64,000 bases of DNA from Chthoniobacterales bacterium (lineage in GTDB: Bacteria; Verrucomicrobiota; Verrucomicrobiia; Chthoniobacterales; JACTMZ01): positions 288,406 to 352,405 of the forward strand of contig JAGYIO010000002.1 of assembly GCA_018402585.1 (NCBI GenBank), in the 5' to 3' direction. How positions within the stretch are numbered: position 1 is the first letter of the stretch; the number at the start of each line of letters is the position of its first letter. Positions 45,456 through 54,064 of this stretch are shown here, piece by piece. The notes under the pieces are model-generated. The model was not told where the DNA came from and did not search any database. It saw only the letters and a program-made list of their open reading frames with translations. The position numbers and the translations under genes were made by a program.

Positions 45456-45672
45456 CCGTAACCATGCAATTGAAGACGCAATAAAAGCGCGGCTTGGTTC
45501 GGTTTGTCCAGGGGGCACGGCCGTCCCGGCCGTGTTGTCGGGTCGTGACGGGCGGGACGCCCGTGCCCCCTTGGCGACGTGCCACCTCGCTCACCAAATA
45601 GTTAGTCAACTCTCGCCCAGACGCGACTCTGTTGCCGTGCCAGAAATGGCAGAATGTTTTGCATGGTTACGG
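45456..45672. mobile_element. MITE copy 1
   Basis: 217 bp with perfect 14-bp terminal inverted repeats (ccgtaaccatgcaa at 45456 and its complement ending at 45672), flanked by the direct repeat CTTAG on both sides (45451-45455 and 45673-45677). The inside has two compact hairpins (cacggccgtcccggccgtg; acgggcgggacgcccgt) nested within an outer stem agggggcacgg/ccgtgccccct. It is about 85% identical by eye to the copy at 63176-63391. No transposase inside: a non-autonomous miniature element. Confidence 0.88.
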
Positions 45673-46406
45673 CTTAGCTCGTCGGCGACGGACATCGTGC
45701 TCCTCGAATGATCTCGGCCTTGTGGTGTGCGTTTGCGCCAGGACATCAAGGACAGGACCACGGCACCAAGTCCGAGCAGCGCGTAAGTTGAGGGTTCGGG
45801 CACGATGTTGAAGGTGTAGGTCGCGGGCTCGCCGCCGACGGGGGCACCGTTGTTGCCGCTGGCTGCGAGGGTGATCGAATACAAACCGGCATGGCTGAAA
45901 CCGAACTCACCGTGGCCGTGCTGGCCGACATTGACGCTGAACGAGCCGTAACTGCCCGGACTGGCGGTCGAATTGAAGAAGATGTCTTCATCTTCGAACA
46001 TATAGAATTGGCCTGTGCCCGAACCGGTGTAGCTGAAGCCGGTCATGGTGAAGGTGACCGGGCCGGTGAAGGGAGCAGCCAATTCTTCGGCACTGAAGCC
46101 GATGAAGGGCATGCTCATTGCGTCGGCCTGTTCTCCGCTGGCCGGCGAAACCCAGAGCAGTCCGAGGTTGCTGGCGCCGATGGTCACGTCGACTTTGGGG
46201 TTGGGGCCGAAGTTGTAGCTGATGGTCGAGCCTTGCAGCGGTGCCTCCACTCCGAGGTCGTGGTTGTCCAGCTCGAGTTCGAGTTCGCCGTCGTGTTCGT
46301 GGGCGGCGATGTCCCAGTGACCCGAGTTGATGTTGGTTTGCGCGAGGGCAACGGGCGCGAACCCGAGGACCAGCAGTGTGAACGAACTGATTGCTAGTTT
46401 TTTCAT
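45606..46406 (-). CDS. Secreted PEP-CTERM protein, choice-of-anchor-M-like, His-rich
   Basis: 266 residues. Signal peptide ('LLVLGFAPVALAQ'), then a domain with 'SGHWDIAAHEHDGELELELD', 'TFTMTGFSYTGSGTGQF' and 'GHGEFGFSHAGLYSITLAAS', the pattern of surface-anchored choice-of-anchor M (TIGR03769-like) domains. The PEP-CTERM signal 'VPEPSTYALLGLGAVVLSLM' plus 'WRKRT' would normally end the protein, but 39 further residues follow; the last 21 are encoded by the MITE, which supplies the TGA. Processing by an exosortase (not in the window) is expected. His/Asp-rich segments suggest metal binding (inference). Confidence 0.85.
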   Translation of the reverse strand: MKKLAISSFTLLVLGFAPVALAQTNINSGHWDIAAHEHDGELELELDNHDLGVEAPLQGSTISYNFGPNPKVDVTIGASNLGLLWVSPASGEQADAMSMPFIGFSAEELAAPFTGPVTFTMTGFSYTGSGTGQFYMFEDEDIFFNSTASPGSYGSFSVNVGQHGHGEFGFSHAGLYSITLAASGNNGAPVGGEPATYTFNIVPEPSTYALLGLGAVVLSLMSWRKRTPQGRDHSRSTMSVADELSRNHAKHSAISGTATESRLGES

Positions 46407-46465
46407 TGGTTGTCTTTCGTTTGTGTTTTGGTTTTTTTCCGGCCGTCGGGTGACGTCAGGGAAAG

Positions 46466-47632
46466 TCAGGGGGTGGCGAGTTGCGTTTGTACCCGGAGGA
46501 AGGCTTGACCAGTGAGGTCGCCGTTGAGCAGGTAATCAAACTCATCAATATCTGAGGCCACATTGCGCGACTGGCCTTGAGGCGTGAGCAGGTCGGCGCG
46601 CCAATTGTCGACAAGGCTGGCTGCGGCTTGCGGCGTGATGGTCAGGCCGGAGGCGTTGGTGCGTTGGCGCACGGTGAGGATCCAAGACTGGTCAACGCGT
46701 TGCAGGCGCGGGCGGATGAGATCGGCATCGGGCACCAGCGGATCGCCGCCGAAGGAGAATTCTTCGAGGTTGTCAAAGCCGTCGAGGTCGGGGTCGGCTT
46801 CGGGTCCGCTGATCAGCGGGTCTGCGGCTTGGGACGGATTGAATTCGGTGTCGCGCCATGCGGTGTATGACACGGTGCCATCCGGAATTTGCCATTCCTC
46901 GATGCCGAAGTAGACGGGCACGAGGCTGCTGACTTCCTCCCCGGTTGCGGCGAGAGTGCCGCGGACGCGTATGGTGACGCGATAGAGGCCGGGGGCTTTG
47001 AAGAGCAGGTTGAGGTGGGTGTGACCGTTGGCCAGCAGGGTCATTTGCGCGGCGGGATAAGCGGGGTCGGCGGTGAGTTGCATGTTCACCGTGCCGCTGG
47101 AAACGCTGTAGCCGGAGAAGGCATTGGCCGCTGGCGTGGTCAGATTTTCCACGGCATGGACGGTCCAGCGGATGCGGTTATCGGCGAAGGTGCCGTCGGC
47201 GGCGACGCCGTAGGCGGTGAGACCGAGGTAGAGGGTGAAGGCGTCGTTGCTGGCCTTTGTGGCGGACGGGAAGACCCAATAGGTAGCGCCGAGGGCGCCT
47301 TGGAAGTCGAATTGCGCCGCGCTGTTGGTACGTTGGCGCTGGCCGGTGGCGGGCAGGTAGGCGATGGCGTCTTCGGGGCCAAACTGGACGAAGGCCCCAC
47401 CGCCGCTGGAATCCGAGTCTGTCCGAAAGCCGCCGCTGAACGTCTGGGTGGCGGCGTTCCAATGGACGTTAAGGTCGGCGTGGGGCGCGGGTAGGACAAC
47501 GTAACCGGCGCCGACCGCCGGATCATAGACCCGAGCGCCGGCCACGCTGCTAACCAGCACGCGCACGTCTTCGGCCGCCGCGCCGGCCAGCGCGAGGGTC
47601 CAGACTAGGACAAAGAGGACGGCGCGCGGCAT
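46466..47632 (-). CDS. Secreted protein with choice-of-anchor-M-like domain and TSP3-type calcium motif
   Basis: 388 residues with a signal peptide ('VWTLALAGAAA'). The first 250 residues are beta-rich and contain 'LLANGHTHLNLLFKAPGLYR' followed by 'VTIRVRGTL', the same H-x-H...G-L-Y hallmark as the PEP-CTERM neighbour. Then comes a thrombospondin type 3-like calcium loop 'DPDLDGFDNLEEF' and a tail typical of secreted PVC proteins ending 'GQAFLRVQTQLATP'. It follows the pseudopilin gene after 3 bases and precedes the PEP-CTERM gene by 59 bases, so the three are likely one operon. Confidence 0.8.
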   Translation of the reverse strand: MPRAVLFVLVWTLALAGAAAEDVRVLVSSVAGARVYDPAVGAGYVVLPAPHADLNVHWNAATQTFSGGFRTDSDSSGGGAFVQFGPEDAIAYLPATGQRQRTNSAAQFDFQGALGATYWVFPSATKASNDAFTLYLGLTAYGVAADGTFADNRIRWTVHAVENLTTPAANAFSGYSVSSGTVNMQLTADPAYPAAQMTLLANGHTHLNLLFKAPGLYRVTIRVRGTLAATGEEVSSLVPVYFGIEEWQIPDGTVSYTAWRDTEFNPSQAADPLISGPEADPDLDGFDNLEEFSFGGDPLVPDADLIRPRLQRVDQSWILTVRQRTNASGLTITPQAAASLVDNWRADLLTPQGQSRNVASDIDEFDYLLNGDLTGQAFLRVQTQLATP

Positions 47633-47635
47633 GGC

Positions 47636-48352
47636 TCAGAATTCCACGGTGATATCTTGTCCGGATTCGACCCGTTCCTTCAGCGTGGCCGCAGCGATGT
47701 TTTGCACGTGTCCGTCGGCGAAAAGGTAGTTGGCGGAACCGGTACTGCCATCGGCTGACCCGCCACCGAATGCGTCGGGCCAGATTTCGCGGCGAAGGCC
47801 ATTCCACGACCGCATCAGGCCGGAATGGATGTGGTCGGTGCCGGTGGCTGTTTTGTTCGTGTTGCCGAGGAATGCGATGATGGCGTGGGAGGGATTGGCG
47901 ATGCGAACGTGACGGTCAAAGACGGCCTCTCCCGGGACCAACTCGCCGTTTTCGTCAACAAAGGCGTCGGCTTCGACCCGTTCGTTGAGCAAGTAGCTGG
48001 TGGCGTGCTTCGTGCGGAGCTTTTGCGCTGCGCGCGGATCGGCCGGGCAGACCCGCACCGTGGTATAATTGCTGCCGAGATAGGGTTGAAGTTGCTCGAT
48101 CCAGGTGGTGTCGGGATTGAGGCAGTTGATGCTGGGGAGCTTGCCGTGGTGCTCGGCGGCGTAGAGGTGGATGCCCGCGCCGATGGACTTCATGTTGGAA
48201 GCGCATTTCGAGCGTCGGCTGGATTCCATGGCCCCACCGACGGCCGGCAGGGCTAAGGCGGCCAACACCGCGATCAGGGCGATGACCACCAGCAACTCGA
48301 CCAGAGTAAAAGCGCGGTGAGAATCAGTCGAATATCGAAAAGGAGTGCGCAT
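47636..48352 (-). CDS. Pseudopilin-like protein with H-X9-DG domain
   Basis: 238 residues from '[13 protein letters not shown]', preferred over an ATG 14 codons upstream because of the purine-rich 'aagggaagaaa' before it. Prepilin start '[20 protein letters not shown]' with Glu at +5, followed by a globular part ending in '[12 protein letters not shown]', the H-X9-DG motif common in Planctomycetes and Verrucomicrobia. First gene of the anchor-M operon and downstream of the palindrome at 48524-48539. Presumably an assembled surface or secretion pseudopilin serving the two secreted proteins (inference). Confidence 0.85.
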   Translation of the reverse strand: MRTPFRYSTDSHRAFTLVELLVVIALIAVLAALALPAVGGAMESSRRSKCASNMKSIGAGIHLYAAEHHGKLPSINCLNPDTTWIEQLQPYLGSNYTTVRVCPADPRAAQKLRTKHATSYLLNERVEADAFVDENGELVPGEAVFDRHVRIANPSHAIIAFLGNTNKTATGTDHIHSGLMRSWNGLRREIWPDAFGGGSADGSTGSANYLFADGHVQNIAAATLKERVESGQDITVEF

Positions 48353-48523
48353 TTTCTTCCCTTGGGCCGAAAGGTCGTTCGGGTAGGAATGCATGGGGTT
48401 TGACTTTAGGCGGCGAGGCTCAGACCGAGCTTGGCCCCAAGAACGTGGTCATGGCCGACCCGCACCCGGACCCGTGGCTCCACAGGGAAGCAAGAGGAGG
48501 CCCCGACAAAGCTAAATCTAAGA

Positions 48524-48539
48524 ATGAAATGATTTTCAT
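48524..48539. promoter_or_regulatory. Fur/Zur-like operator palindrome
   Basis: ATGAAA-TGAT-TTTCAT is a perfect 6-4-6 palindrome in an A+T-rich island, similar to Fur-family boxes. On the minus strand TTCCAA (-35), 16 bases and TATGAA (-10) overlap it, so a bound repressor would block transcription of the pseudopilin/anchor-M operon 172 bases downstream. Family assignment of the regulator is inference. Confidence 0.45.
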
Positions 48540-48621
48540 AATGCAATACTAATAATTTGGAAGGTGGAGCGTAATTGGGAGGAAGTCAAGCGTGTCGGCC
48601 GATTTTTTTTTCGGGTCCGCG

Positions 48622-50985
48622 TCAGGGGACCGGCAACAAAGTGTTCCGCTGATCCAGATAGCCGCGAATTTCGAGTCCGCGGCGGGTCACGGTGAGGATG
48701 ACGGCGCCGCATTGTTCTTGGTCGAAAATCTCCGCGCCCGTGGCGGCGAGACGGGCGCGCAGGGCGGGTTCGTCCGAGCTTGCGCGGAAGGGGTCGGCGC
48801 GGTTCAGGACGATGACTGCGGGACGCACGGCGCGGAGGAACGCTTCGGTCGCGGTGAGGTCTGTGCCGTGGCGCCCGAGCACCACGACATTGCTGCGCAG
48901 TTCCTCGCCCGCGTGGCGGACCAGGGCGTCCTCGGTGGCCGCACCGGAATCGGACATGAGCAAGACGCGGAAGCTTTCGAGGTCCACCCGGACCACGATG
49001 CATTGGTCGTCGGCTTGGCGGGAGGCTTGGCCGGGATAGGGGTGAAGAATGCGAATGTTGGTCCTTTTTCCAAGGCGTTCGTGGTCACCAGGGAGGGCGA
49101 GCGATTTTCCCAGTCCGGAGGAGGCAATGGCGGCGTGGAAGTTGTTTCGCGTGCGCGACCGGTCGCGCAGGGCCGAATCGACGACCCGCCATGGTCTCGA
49201 CGTTTCGAGGGCAAGGACCGCGCCGCCGAGGTGATCGGCATCGCCATGGGAGATCACGAGCGCATCGAGCCGGCCCACGCCGGCGGCGCGCAAGGAGGGT
49301 TCGATGATGCGGCGGAAATCGTTTTCTGATCCAGTGTCGAGCAACCAAGCCTGTCTTCTGGTGCGCACGAGTTGCGCCCCGCCGTTCCCGAGGTCGAACA
49401 CGGTGAGCTGCGCGGCGGGTTGCAGCCAACCGGGTGGAAATTGCAGGTAGGATCCGGGCAGTGCGGCGGTGCTTTCGACCACCCCGATGAGGAGGCTGGC
49501 CAGTCCCCACGAGGCATTGTTGAAGACCGCGGCCAGCCAGAGCGAAACCGCGCCGGTAACCAGCGCGAGCATGGAGACGGCCAGGATGGCGAAAGCGAGG
49601 GGAACCGAGAGCATGTTGGCCGGAATGGCGAGGAGCGGAAGGAGATGGAAGACGGCGATGGTAAGAGGGAGGCTGCCGAGCCAGGCCGCGGAGGAAACGC
49701 CGAGGGTTGAGGCGAGTTCGTGGCCGGTCTCGGAGGTGATTTTTTGCCGCCGGGTGTAAAGCCTCCGGGGGAGAAAGGGATCGGGTCGCAGACGCGCGCT
49801 GAAAAATTCCTGAAGCAGGGGCGAAAGCAAAAAAATGGCGGCGACGATGCTGAAGGACATTTGGAATCCGGCCGAAAAAAGCTGGTTGGTGTCCTGGCCG
49901 AGCAAGAGCAGGGCCGCCGCCGCGAGGCTGTTGGCCGGAGAAACCGGGCGGTCGAGGAGGAATCCGGCAAAGGCGACCGAGAGCATGACCGCGGCGCGGA
50001 CGCTGGGCGGCGAAGCGCCGGTGACCAGCGCGTAGAAAAAAAGCGCAGGGATAATGACGAGCACCGCCCGCCGCCGGCTCAAGCCGAGCGGACGGAGCAG
50101 GAGCCAGAGCAGGAGGGCCACCATGCCGACGTGCAGTCCGCTCACGCTGAACAAATGGTAGGTCCCGGTGCGGCGGAAGGCGTCCGCATATTCGTCGGCT
50201 TCCGTATCGCGTGCCCCGAGGGTGAGACCGGCAATGAGGGCGCGGATTTGTGGGGCGTCCGTGAGCCCGACCCCGAGGGTACGCAGCATCCAGGCGCGCG
50301 CCCCGAGTGCGGCGCTGCGCAAGAGGGAGCCCTGGTCGCGATCGAGCCGGCGGGCCACTGAGTCGCGGGCGCCCCGCAACTCGAGGAAAACGCCCCGACG
50401 CCCCCACCACTCGGCCGCGTTGAATCCGGCGGGATTGCGTGGTGGCGCGATGCGGGAGAGAAGACCGCTGATCGCCCAACGGTCGCCGTAGCGCGGGGGG
50501 GTTGGGGTGGCCCAGCGGACGACCACCTTGCCCGGGAGGGCAAGGCAGCGGCCCGCCAAGTCCCAGCGCTCGACGCGCAGGGTGGCGCGATAGACGCCGG
50601 GAGGATTTTCTTTCGGCTCTTCGGTCAGGATACCGGTGATGCGCGCTTCCCGCGGTTGATCCGCGATGCGGGCAGCCCAACGGAGTCCGGGGTCGTCACG
50701 CCACTGCCAGGTGTGGGCCAGGGCGAAGGCGGATGCGACGGCGAGGCAGAGGGCCACGCTGCCCCCGCGCCCGAGGGCAAAAGAAAGAGCAACGAGGAAC
50801 AGAAGAAAAAGCAGGCGCACCCCGGGCCCGAGAAATTCGGCGAAGATAATGCCGGTGACGGCCGCGAGGGCGAGGCCGGCCAAGGGAAGACGGGGTGAAG
50901 ACACGGCGGGGGCCGGAGTGGGAGTTGGGATGAGTTGGTCCGGTAGGCAGGTTGTGTCGTCGTCTTTGGCGGCCTGTCTCGTCAA
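48622..50985 (-). CDS. comEC: ComEC/Rec2 DNA-uptake channel
   Basis: 787 residues. N-terminal helices and an OB-like domain (about 90-190), then the competence domain ('YHLFSVSGLHVGMVALLLWL', 'ALVTGASPPSVRAAVMLSVA') with many transmembrane helices, then a C-terminal metallo-beta-lactamase domain with 'DALVISHGDADHLGGAV' (the H-x-D-x-D-H motif present in Ser-His-Gly-Asp-Ala-Asp-His form) and 'LMSDSGAATED'. Full three-domain architecture, so probably functional in transporting single-stranded DNA. It has no comEA neighbour; the secreted SNase-HhH protein is elsewhere in the window. Confidence 0.94.
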   Translation of the reverse strand: MTRQAAKDDDTTCLPDQLIPTPTPAPAVSSPRLPLAGLALAAVTGIIFAEFLGPGVRLLFLLFLVALSFALGRGGSVALCLAVASAFALAHTWQWRDDPGLRWAARIADQPREARITGILTEEPKENPPGVYRATLRVERWDLAGRCLALPGKVVVRWATPTPPRYGDRWAISGLLSRIAPPRNPAGFNAAEWWGRRGVFLELRGARDSVARRLDRDQGSLLRSAALGARAWMLRTLGVGLTDAPQIRALIAGLTLGARDTEADEYADAFRRTGTYHLFSVSGLHVGMVALLLWLLLRPLGLSRRRAVLVIIPALFFYALVTGASPPSVRAAVMLSVAFAGFLLDRPVSPANSLAAAALLLLGQDTNQLFSAGFQMSFSIVAAIFLLSPLLQEFFSARLRPDPFLPRRLYTRRQKITSETGHELASTLGVSSAAWLGSLPLTIAVFHLLPLLAIPANMLSVPLAFAILAVSMLALVTGAVSLWLAAVFNNASWGLASLLIGVVESTAALPGSYLQFPPGWLQPAAQLTVFDLGNGGAQLVRTRRQAWLLDTGSENDFRRIIEPSLRAAGVGRLDALVISHGDADHLGGAVLALETSRPWRVVDSALRDRSRTRNNFHAAIASSGLGKSLALPGDHERLGKRTNIRILHPYPGQASRQADDQCIVVRVDLESFRVLLMSDSGAATEDALVRHAGEELRSNVVVLGRHGTDLTATEAFLRAVRPAVIVLNRADPFRASSDEPALRARLAATGAEIFDQEQCGAVILTVTRRGLEIRGYLDQRNTLLPVP

Positions 50986-51002
50986 GCCTCGGCTGGTTAT
51001 GG

Positions 51003-51566
51003 TCAGATGGGAACTCGAGCTGCCAAGTCGAAGCCTCGGCTTCCGGCCTCTTGCCCGCTGAATTTGAGCAGGGCGAGCTCAACCTGTTGATCGGCGTCGA
51101 AATAAAAGCGCACCGCACCGTCCTGGCCGCGCAGGTCGGTCGGGACGCCGGCGCTGCGGCGACGGGAGTGAATTTGGTGGAGCCCGGGTTCGGCGCGGTG
51201 GTAGGGGATACCCCAGGCCTCGATGCGGCGGCAGTTGGTGCAGCGCAAGGCGAAGTATTCTTCCATCGCGGTGCGCTCGAGAATGCGGTATTCGACGTTC
51301 TCGATCAGCTCAACGGTGTCATAGTCGAAAAATTCCAGCGGGTAGAGTCCGCGGGCCGGAAGGTGCGTCCAGCGACAGCGCAGAACCCCGAGGCGGATGC
51401 GAGGATCGTGCCCGGCCAGGCGGCTGCGAAAGGAGAGGGTGTTGAGCGAGAGGATGACCGGTGACTGCAGGCCGGCTTCGACCGTGACGTAAACGTGGTC
51501 GATGTTTTCCGCGCGCGGCGAGTTCTCGATCTCGAACCGGGCGACCTCGCCGGCCACCCGCGCCAT
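51003..51566 (-). CDS. Hypothetical beta-rich protein with CxxC
   Basis: 187 residues from 'MARVAGEVARFEIENSP'; frame upstream of this has no start codon before the preceding gene. Features: 'DHVYVTVEAGLQSPVILSLN', a 'RCTNCRRIEAWG' CxxC, and 'GLHQIHSRRRSAGV' followed by 'GQDGAVRFYFDADQQVELAL'. The last part faintly resembles DUF2278/YukJ ('H-x-IH', 'QDG...F') but I would not assign it. Lies 52 bases after the lipoprotein gene on the same strand. Confidence 0.65.
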   Translation of the reverse strand: MARVAGEVARFEIENSPRAENIDHVYVTVEAGLQSPVILSLNTLSFRSRLAGHDPRIRLGVLRCRWTHLPARGLYPLEFFDYDTVELIENVEYRILERTAMEEYFALRCTNCRRIEAWGIPYHRAEPGLHQIHSRRRSAGVPTDLRGQDGAVRFYFDADQQVELALLKFSGQEAGSRGFDLAARVPI

Positions 51567-51618
51567 GGGCGTGGCCGGGAAGGCGATGCCGTGGGTCGCC
51601 GCGCCGGGGGCGGGCTTT

Positions 51619-52113
51619 CTACTCGGACGAGAACGGGCTGTAGAGGTTGTCTTCGTAAGCCGAGTTGAAAAAGGTGTCGGCCATCGGGGGTTCATAGGCG
51701 AAGGGCGCTTCCAGGTTGTAGCGCTCGTCGCTGAAATACGGGTGTTTCTGGTTCGTTGCCTTCGGGCCTTGGGTGAAGAAGCCGTAGGAGCGCTGCATGT
51801 AGTTGATGACCGGCGCGGGCGTGCCGGCCGCGCGCAGTTTGGCGAGGTCCGCACTGCTCAGCTCGTAGGCCTTGCGGGTGCTTTGCAGGTAACTGATCAA
51901 GCCGGGGCCCGGGACGCCTTGGCGGGAGGCTTCGGCGACTTGGCCGACGGTGAGCGGGAGGCCGTTGCGCACCTTCAGGAGGGTGGCCGGGGAGACGCCG
52001 CGATCGGAGAACTCGCCGAGGATTTTCGGATCAACTTGGGCCGGATCGAGCGTGGCGCAGCTGGCCAGGGCGAGGAAGGTAAGAAAGAAGACAGACTTGC
52101 ACATGGGCGGCAT
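51619..52113 (-). CDS. Hypothetical lipoprotein
   Basis: About 164 residues; start 52113 or, three codons later, 52104. 'SVFFLTFLALASC' is a lipobox (Cys). The mature region has 'SDRGVSPATLLKVRNGLPLT', 'SRQGVPGPGLISYLQSTRKA' and 'DLAKLRAAGTPAPVINYMQR', helical repeats of the kind found at the start of many PVC lipoproteins that probe periplasmic partners, then a Tyr/Phe-rich tail ending 'EDNLYSPFSSE'. Function unknown. Same strand as the following hypothetical gene. Confidence 0.75.
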   Translation of the reverse strand: MPPMCKSVFFLTFLALASCATLDPAQVDPKILGEFSDRGVSPATLLKVRNGLPLTVGQVAEASRQGVPGPGLISYLQSTRKAYELSSADLAKLRAAGTPAPVINYMQRSYGFFTQGPKATNQKHPYFSDERYNLEAPFAYEPPMADTFFNSAYEDNLYSPFSSE

Positions 52114-52246
52114 GGTGTCGGGCCGCGGCGGTGGAGGCAAACCGAAAACAAGGGCCCGCGCAGAGGTCCGGCGGTTCGGGGCTGGCCGATGGGGCGGCCC
52201 CCCCGGACCCACCGCAAGCCCGTGGGAACAAGCTGCGGAAATCTTC

Positions 52247-52275
52247 TTGCCAACCACGGAGAGGGGCGGTAATTT
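52247..52275 (+). promoter_or_regulatory. Sigma-70-type promoter of rplU-rpmA
   Basis: TTGCCA (52247-52252), a 17-bp spacer and TAATTT (52270-52275), 25 bases before the rplU ATG. Good match to consensus and spacing. Confidence 0.7.
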
Positions 52276-52300
52276 TCCCGACCCTTCGGGCTTTCCTTTT

Positions 52301-52618
52301 ATGTCTTACGCAATCATCCAAACCGGCGGCCGCCAATTCCGGGTTCAACCGGGCGACGTAATCGACGTCGAACTGCTCGGCGTCGAAGCAGGCAAGATCA
52401 CTTCTTTCGACGAAGTTCTCCTCGCCGCTGACGACTCGGGCCTCAAGGTCGGTGATCCTTTCCTTCAGGGCGCCAAGGTTTCGGCTGAAGTGATCGAGGA
52501 AGAGCGCAAGGCTCCGAAGGTTGTTTCTTACAAATTCAAGCGCCGCAAGGGGTACCATCGTACAGTCGGTCACCGGCAGCGGCACACCCGGGTGAAAATC
52601 GGCGACATCCAACTTTAA
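52301..52618 (+). CDS. rplU: Large ribosomal subunit protein bL21
   Basis: 105 residues from '[19 protein letters not shown]'. Contains the usual bL21 blocks 'GGRQFRV', '[20 protein letters not shown]' and 'HTRVKIGDI', with normal length. Binds 23S rRNA domain V/II region. First gene of the L21-L27 operon, 6 bases before rpmA, behind a clear promoter. A 351-base upstream open frame is antisense to the lipoprotein and not used. Confidence 0.98.
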   Translation: MSYAIIQTGGRQFRVQPGDVIDVELLGVEAGKITSFDEVLLAADDSGLKVGDPFLQGAKVSAEVIEEERKAPKVVSYKFKRRKGYHRTVGHRQRHTRVKIGDIQL

Positions 52619-52624
52619 ACGCAG

Positions 52625-52885
52625 ATGGCCCATAAAAAAGGACAAGGCAGCGTCAAAAACGGACGCGACAGCGTAAGCAAACGGCTTGGCGTGAAAAAAT
52701 ACGGCGGGCAGGCAGTGCTCGCCGGTAATATTCTTATCCGCCAGCGCGGGCGCAAATTTCTCCCCGGCCGCAATGTCGGCTTGGGACGCGATTTCACCCT
52801 CTTTGCCTTGGAGAGCGGCAAAGTGGAATTCGACCGCGGCGGTCGCCGGATCAACGTGGTTCCGGTGGTCACGTCGGTCAATTAA
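52625..52885 (+). CDS. rpmA: Large ribosomal subunit protein bL27
   Basis: 86 residues: '[20 protein letters not shown]', '[20 protein letters not shown]', '[20 protein letters not shown]' are diagnostic of bL27. Begins MAHKKG directly (no Firmicutes-type N-terminal leader needing cleavage). Cotranscribed with rplU; terminator downstream. Confidence 0.98.
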   Translation: MAHKKGQGSVKNGRDSVSKRLGVKKYGGQAVLAGNILIRQRGRKFLPGRNVGLGRDFTLFALESGKVEFDRGGRRINVVPVVTSVN

Positions 52886-52902
52886 ACCCTTCCTCCTCGT
52901 CG

Positions 52903-52940
52903 AAGACCGGAGCCTGTAATGGGTTCCGGTCTTTTTTTTT
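52903..52940 (+). terminator. Rho-independent terminator of rplU-rpmA
   Basis: Stem aagaccgga (52903-52911) pairs with tccggtctt (52925-52933) over a 13-base loop, followed by nine T residues to 52940. Confidence 0.92.
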
Positions 52941-52988
52941 GCACCTCCGGATTGCAGAACGGGATTGCCGCGGGCCGCGTCCGTTTGA

Positions 52989-53660
52989 ATGATGCAGGGA
53001 ATGTTGGAACTCATGCAAAAAGGCGGTCCCGCCATGTGGGCCATTCTTGTCGTCAGTGTGGTCGGGGTGGCGGTCTTTCTGGAGCGGCTGGTCTACCTGC
53101 ACCGCGCGCAGATTCGGGTGGGGGAATTTTTACGCGGGTTGGCCAATTTGGTGCGGGGCGACCGCTACGAGGAGGCGCGCAAGCAGTGCCTTTCGACGCC
53201 GGGGCCGGTGGCACGCGTCGCTTTGAGCGCGGTGCTGGCCCGTGATTGTCCGCGGTCTGAATTGCGGGACATCGTCCAGGAAGCAGGCCAACTCGAAGTG
53301 CCGCCCTTGGAACGGCATTTGCCCCTCCTCGCCGGCCTGGCCTACACTGCGCCTTTGCTCGGATTGCTCGGCACGGTGCTCGGGTTGCTCGAGGCGTTCT
53401 ATCTGGTTTCGACCCAAGGCGGATATGCCACGGTGGCGGATATCTCCGGCGCGGCTTACCAAAGTCTCATTTCAGCGGCGGCTGGTCTTGCCGTGGCCAT
53501 TCCGGCGCTGATTGGCGTGGGCTATCTTTCCGCGCGGGTCAAGGATCTGTTCCATGACATGGAACGTGCGGGCATCGAAATGGTCAACCTGATCAAGAAT
53601 CGCACCTTGCCTGCGGCGGAAATCCTCGCTCTCGAGGCTGAACCGGCAAGCGGGGCATGA
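52989..53660 (+). CDS. exbB: ExbB/TolQ-type proton channel (second system)
   Basis: 223 residues, starts with two adjacent ATGs. Transmembrane helices at about 14-36 ('AMWAILVVSVVGVAVFLERL'), 115-142 ('YTAPLLGLLGTVLGLLEAFY' with the Thr of the channel) and 155-182 ('LISAAAGLAVAIPALIGVGY'). Unlike the ExbB at 15147 it has no signal peptide. First of four overlapping genes with ExbD, TonB and a zinc-ribbon protein. Confidence 0.93.
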   Translation: MMQGMLELMQKGGPAMWAILVVSVVGVAVFLERLVYLHRAQIRVGEFLRGLANLVRGDRYEEARKQCLSTPGPVARVALSAVLARDCPRSELRDIVQEAGQLEVPPLERHLPLLAGLAYTAPLLGLLGTVLGLLEAFYLVSTQGGYATVADISGAAYQSLISAAAGLAVAIPALIGVGYLSARVKDLFHDMERAGIEMVNLIKNRTLPAAEILALEAEPASGA

Positions 53661-54064
53661 GACTTGAACCAACGGTGCGGGTACGCGGTCTGGTGCCGGT
53701 CTTTACCGGCACGGTCACCGTTCTGCTGCTTTTGCTGTTTTTCCTCCTTCTTTCCACCTCGTTCATGATGCAGCCGGGGATCTCGGTGGCATTGCCCGCC
53801 TCGCGTTTTCTTCTTCCGGCCATGCAGGATCCGTTGGTCGTCTCGATTACCGGGGGCGCGGGTGCGACGGTTTATTTCGAAGACCGGGCGATCGATACCG
53901 CTGAATTGGGCGGGCGCCTCGAGGCGCGGCGCACCGCCTCGCGCCAGGTGGTGATCAAAGCGGACCAGGATGCGCCGCTTGCCTTGGTCTCGGCGGTGAC
54001 CGAACTGGCCCTGGAGCGCGGATTCAACGTCGCCCTGGCCGCCTCGCGGCCGAGATTGCCATGA
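53657..54064 (+). CDS. exbD: ExbD/TolR-type protein (second system)
   Basis: 135 residues with a transmembrane helix at about 12-35 ('VFTGTVTVLLLLLFFLLLST'). The conserved proton-carrying Asp of ExbD ('P(M/L)IDV') is not at the usual position: the segment reads 'RGLVPVFTGTVTVLL', with Thr/Gly where Asp is expected. The periplasmic part 'ASRQVVIKADQDAPLALVSA' is typical. Overlaps exbB by 4 bases and the TonB-like gene by 4. If the Asp is truly missing the stator could not relay protons normally. Confidence 0.85.
   Translation: MRLEPTVRVRGLVPVFTGTVTVLLLLLFFLLLSTSFMMQPGISVALPASRFLLPAMQDPLVVSITGGAGATVYFEDRAIDTAELGGRLEARRTASRQVVIKADQDAPLALVSAVTELALERGFNVALAASRPRLP

Noticed and set aside
49085-50680. 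531-codon alternative frame on the comEC strand
   Set aside because: Arg/Pro-rich +1 frame of the ComEC gene with no family features.
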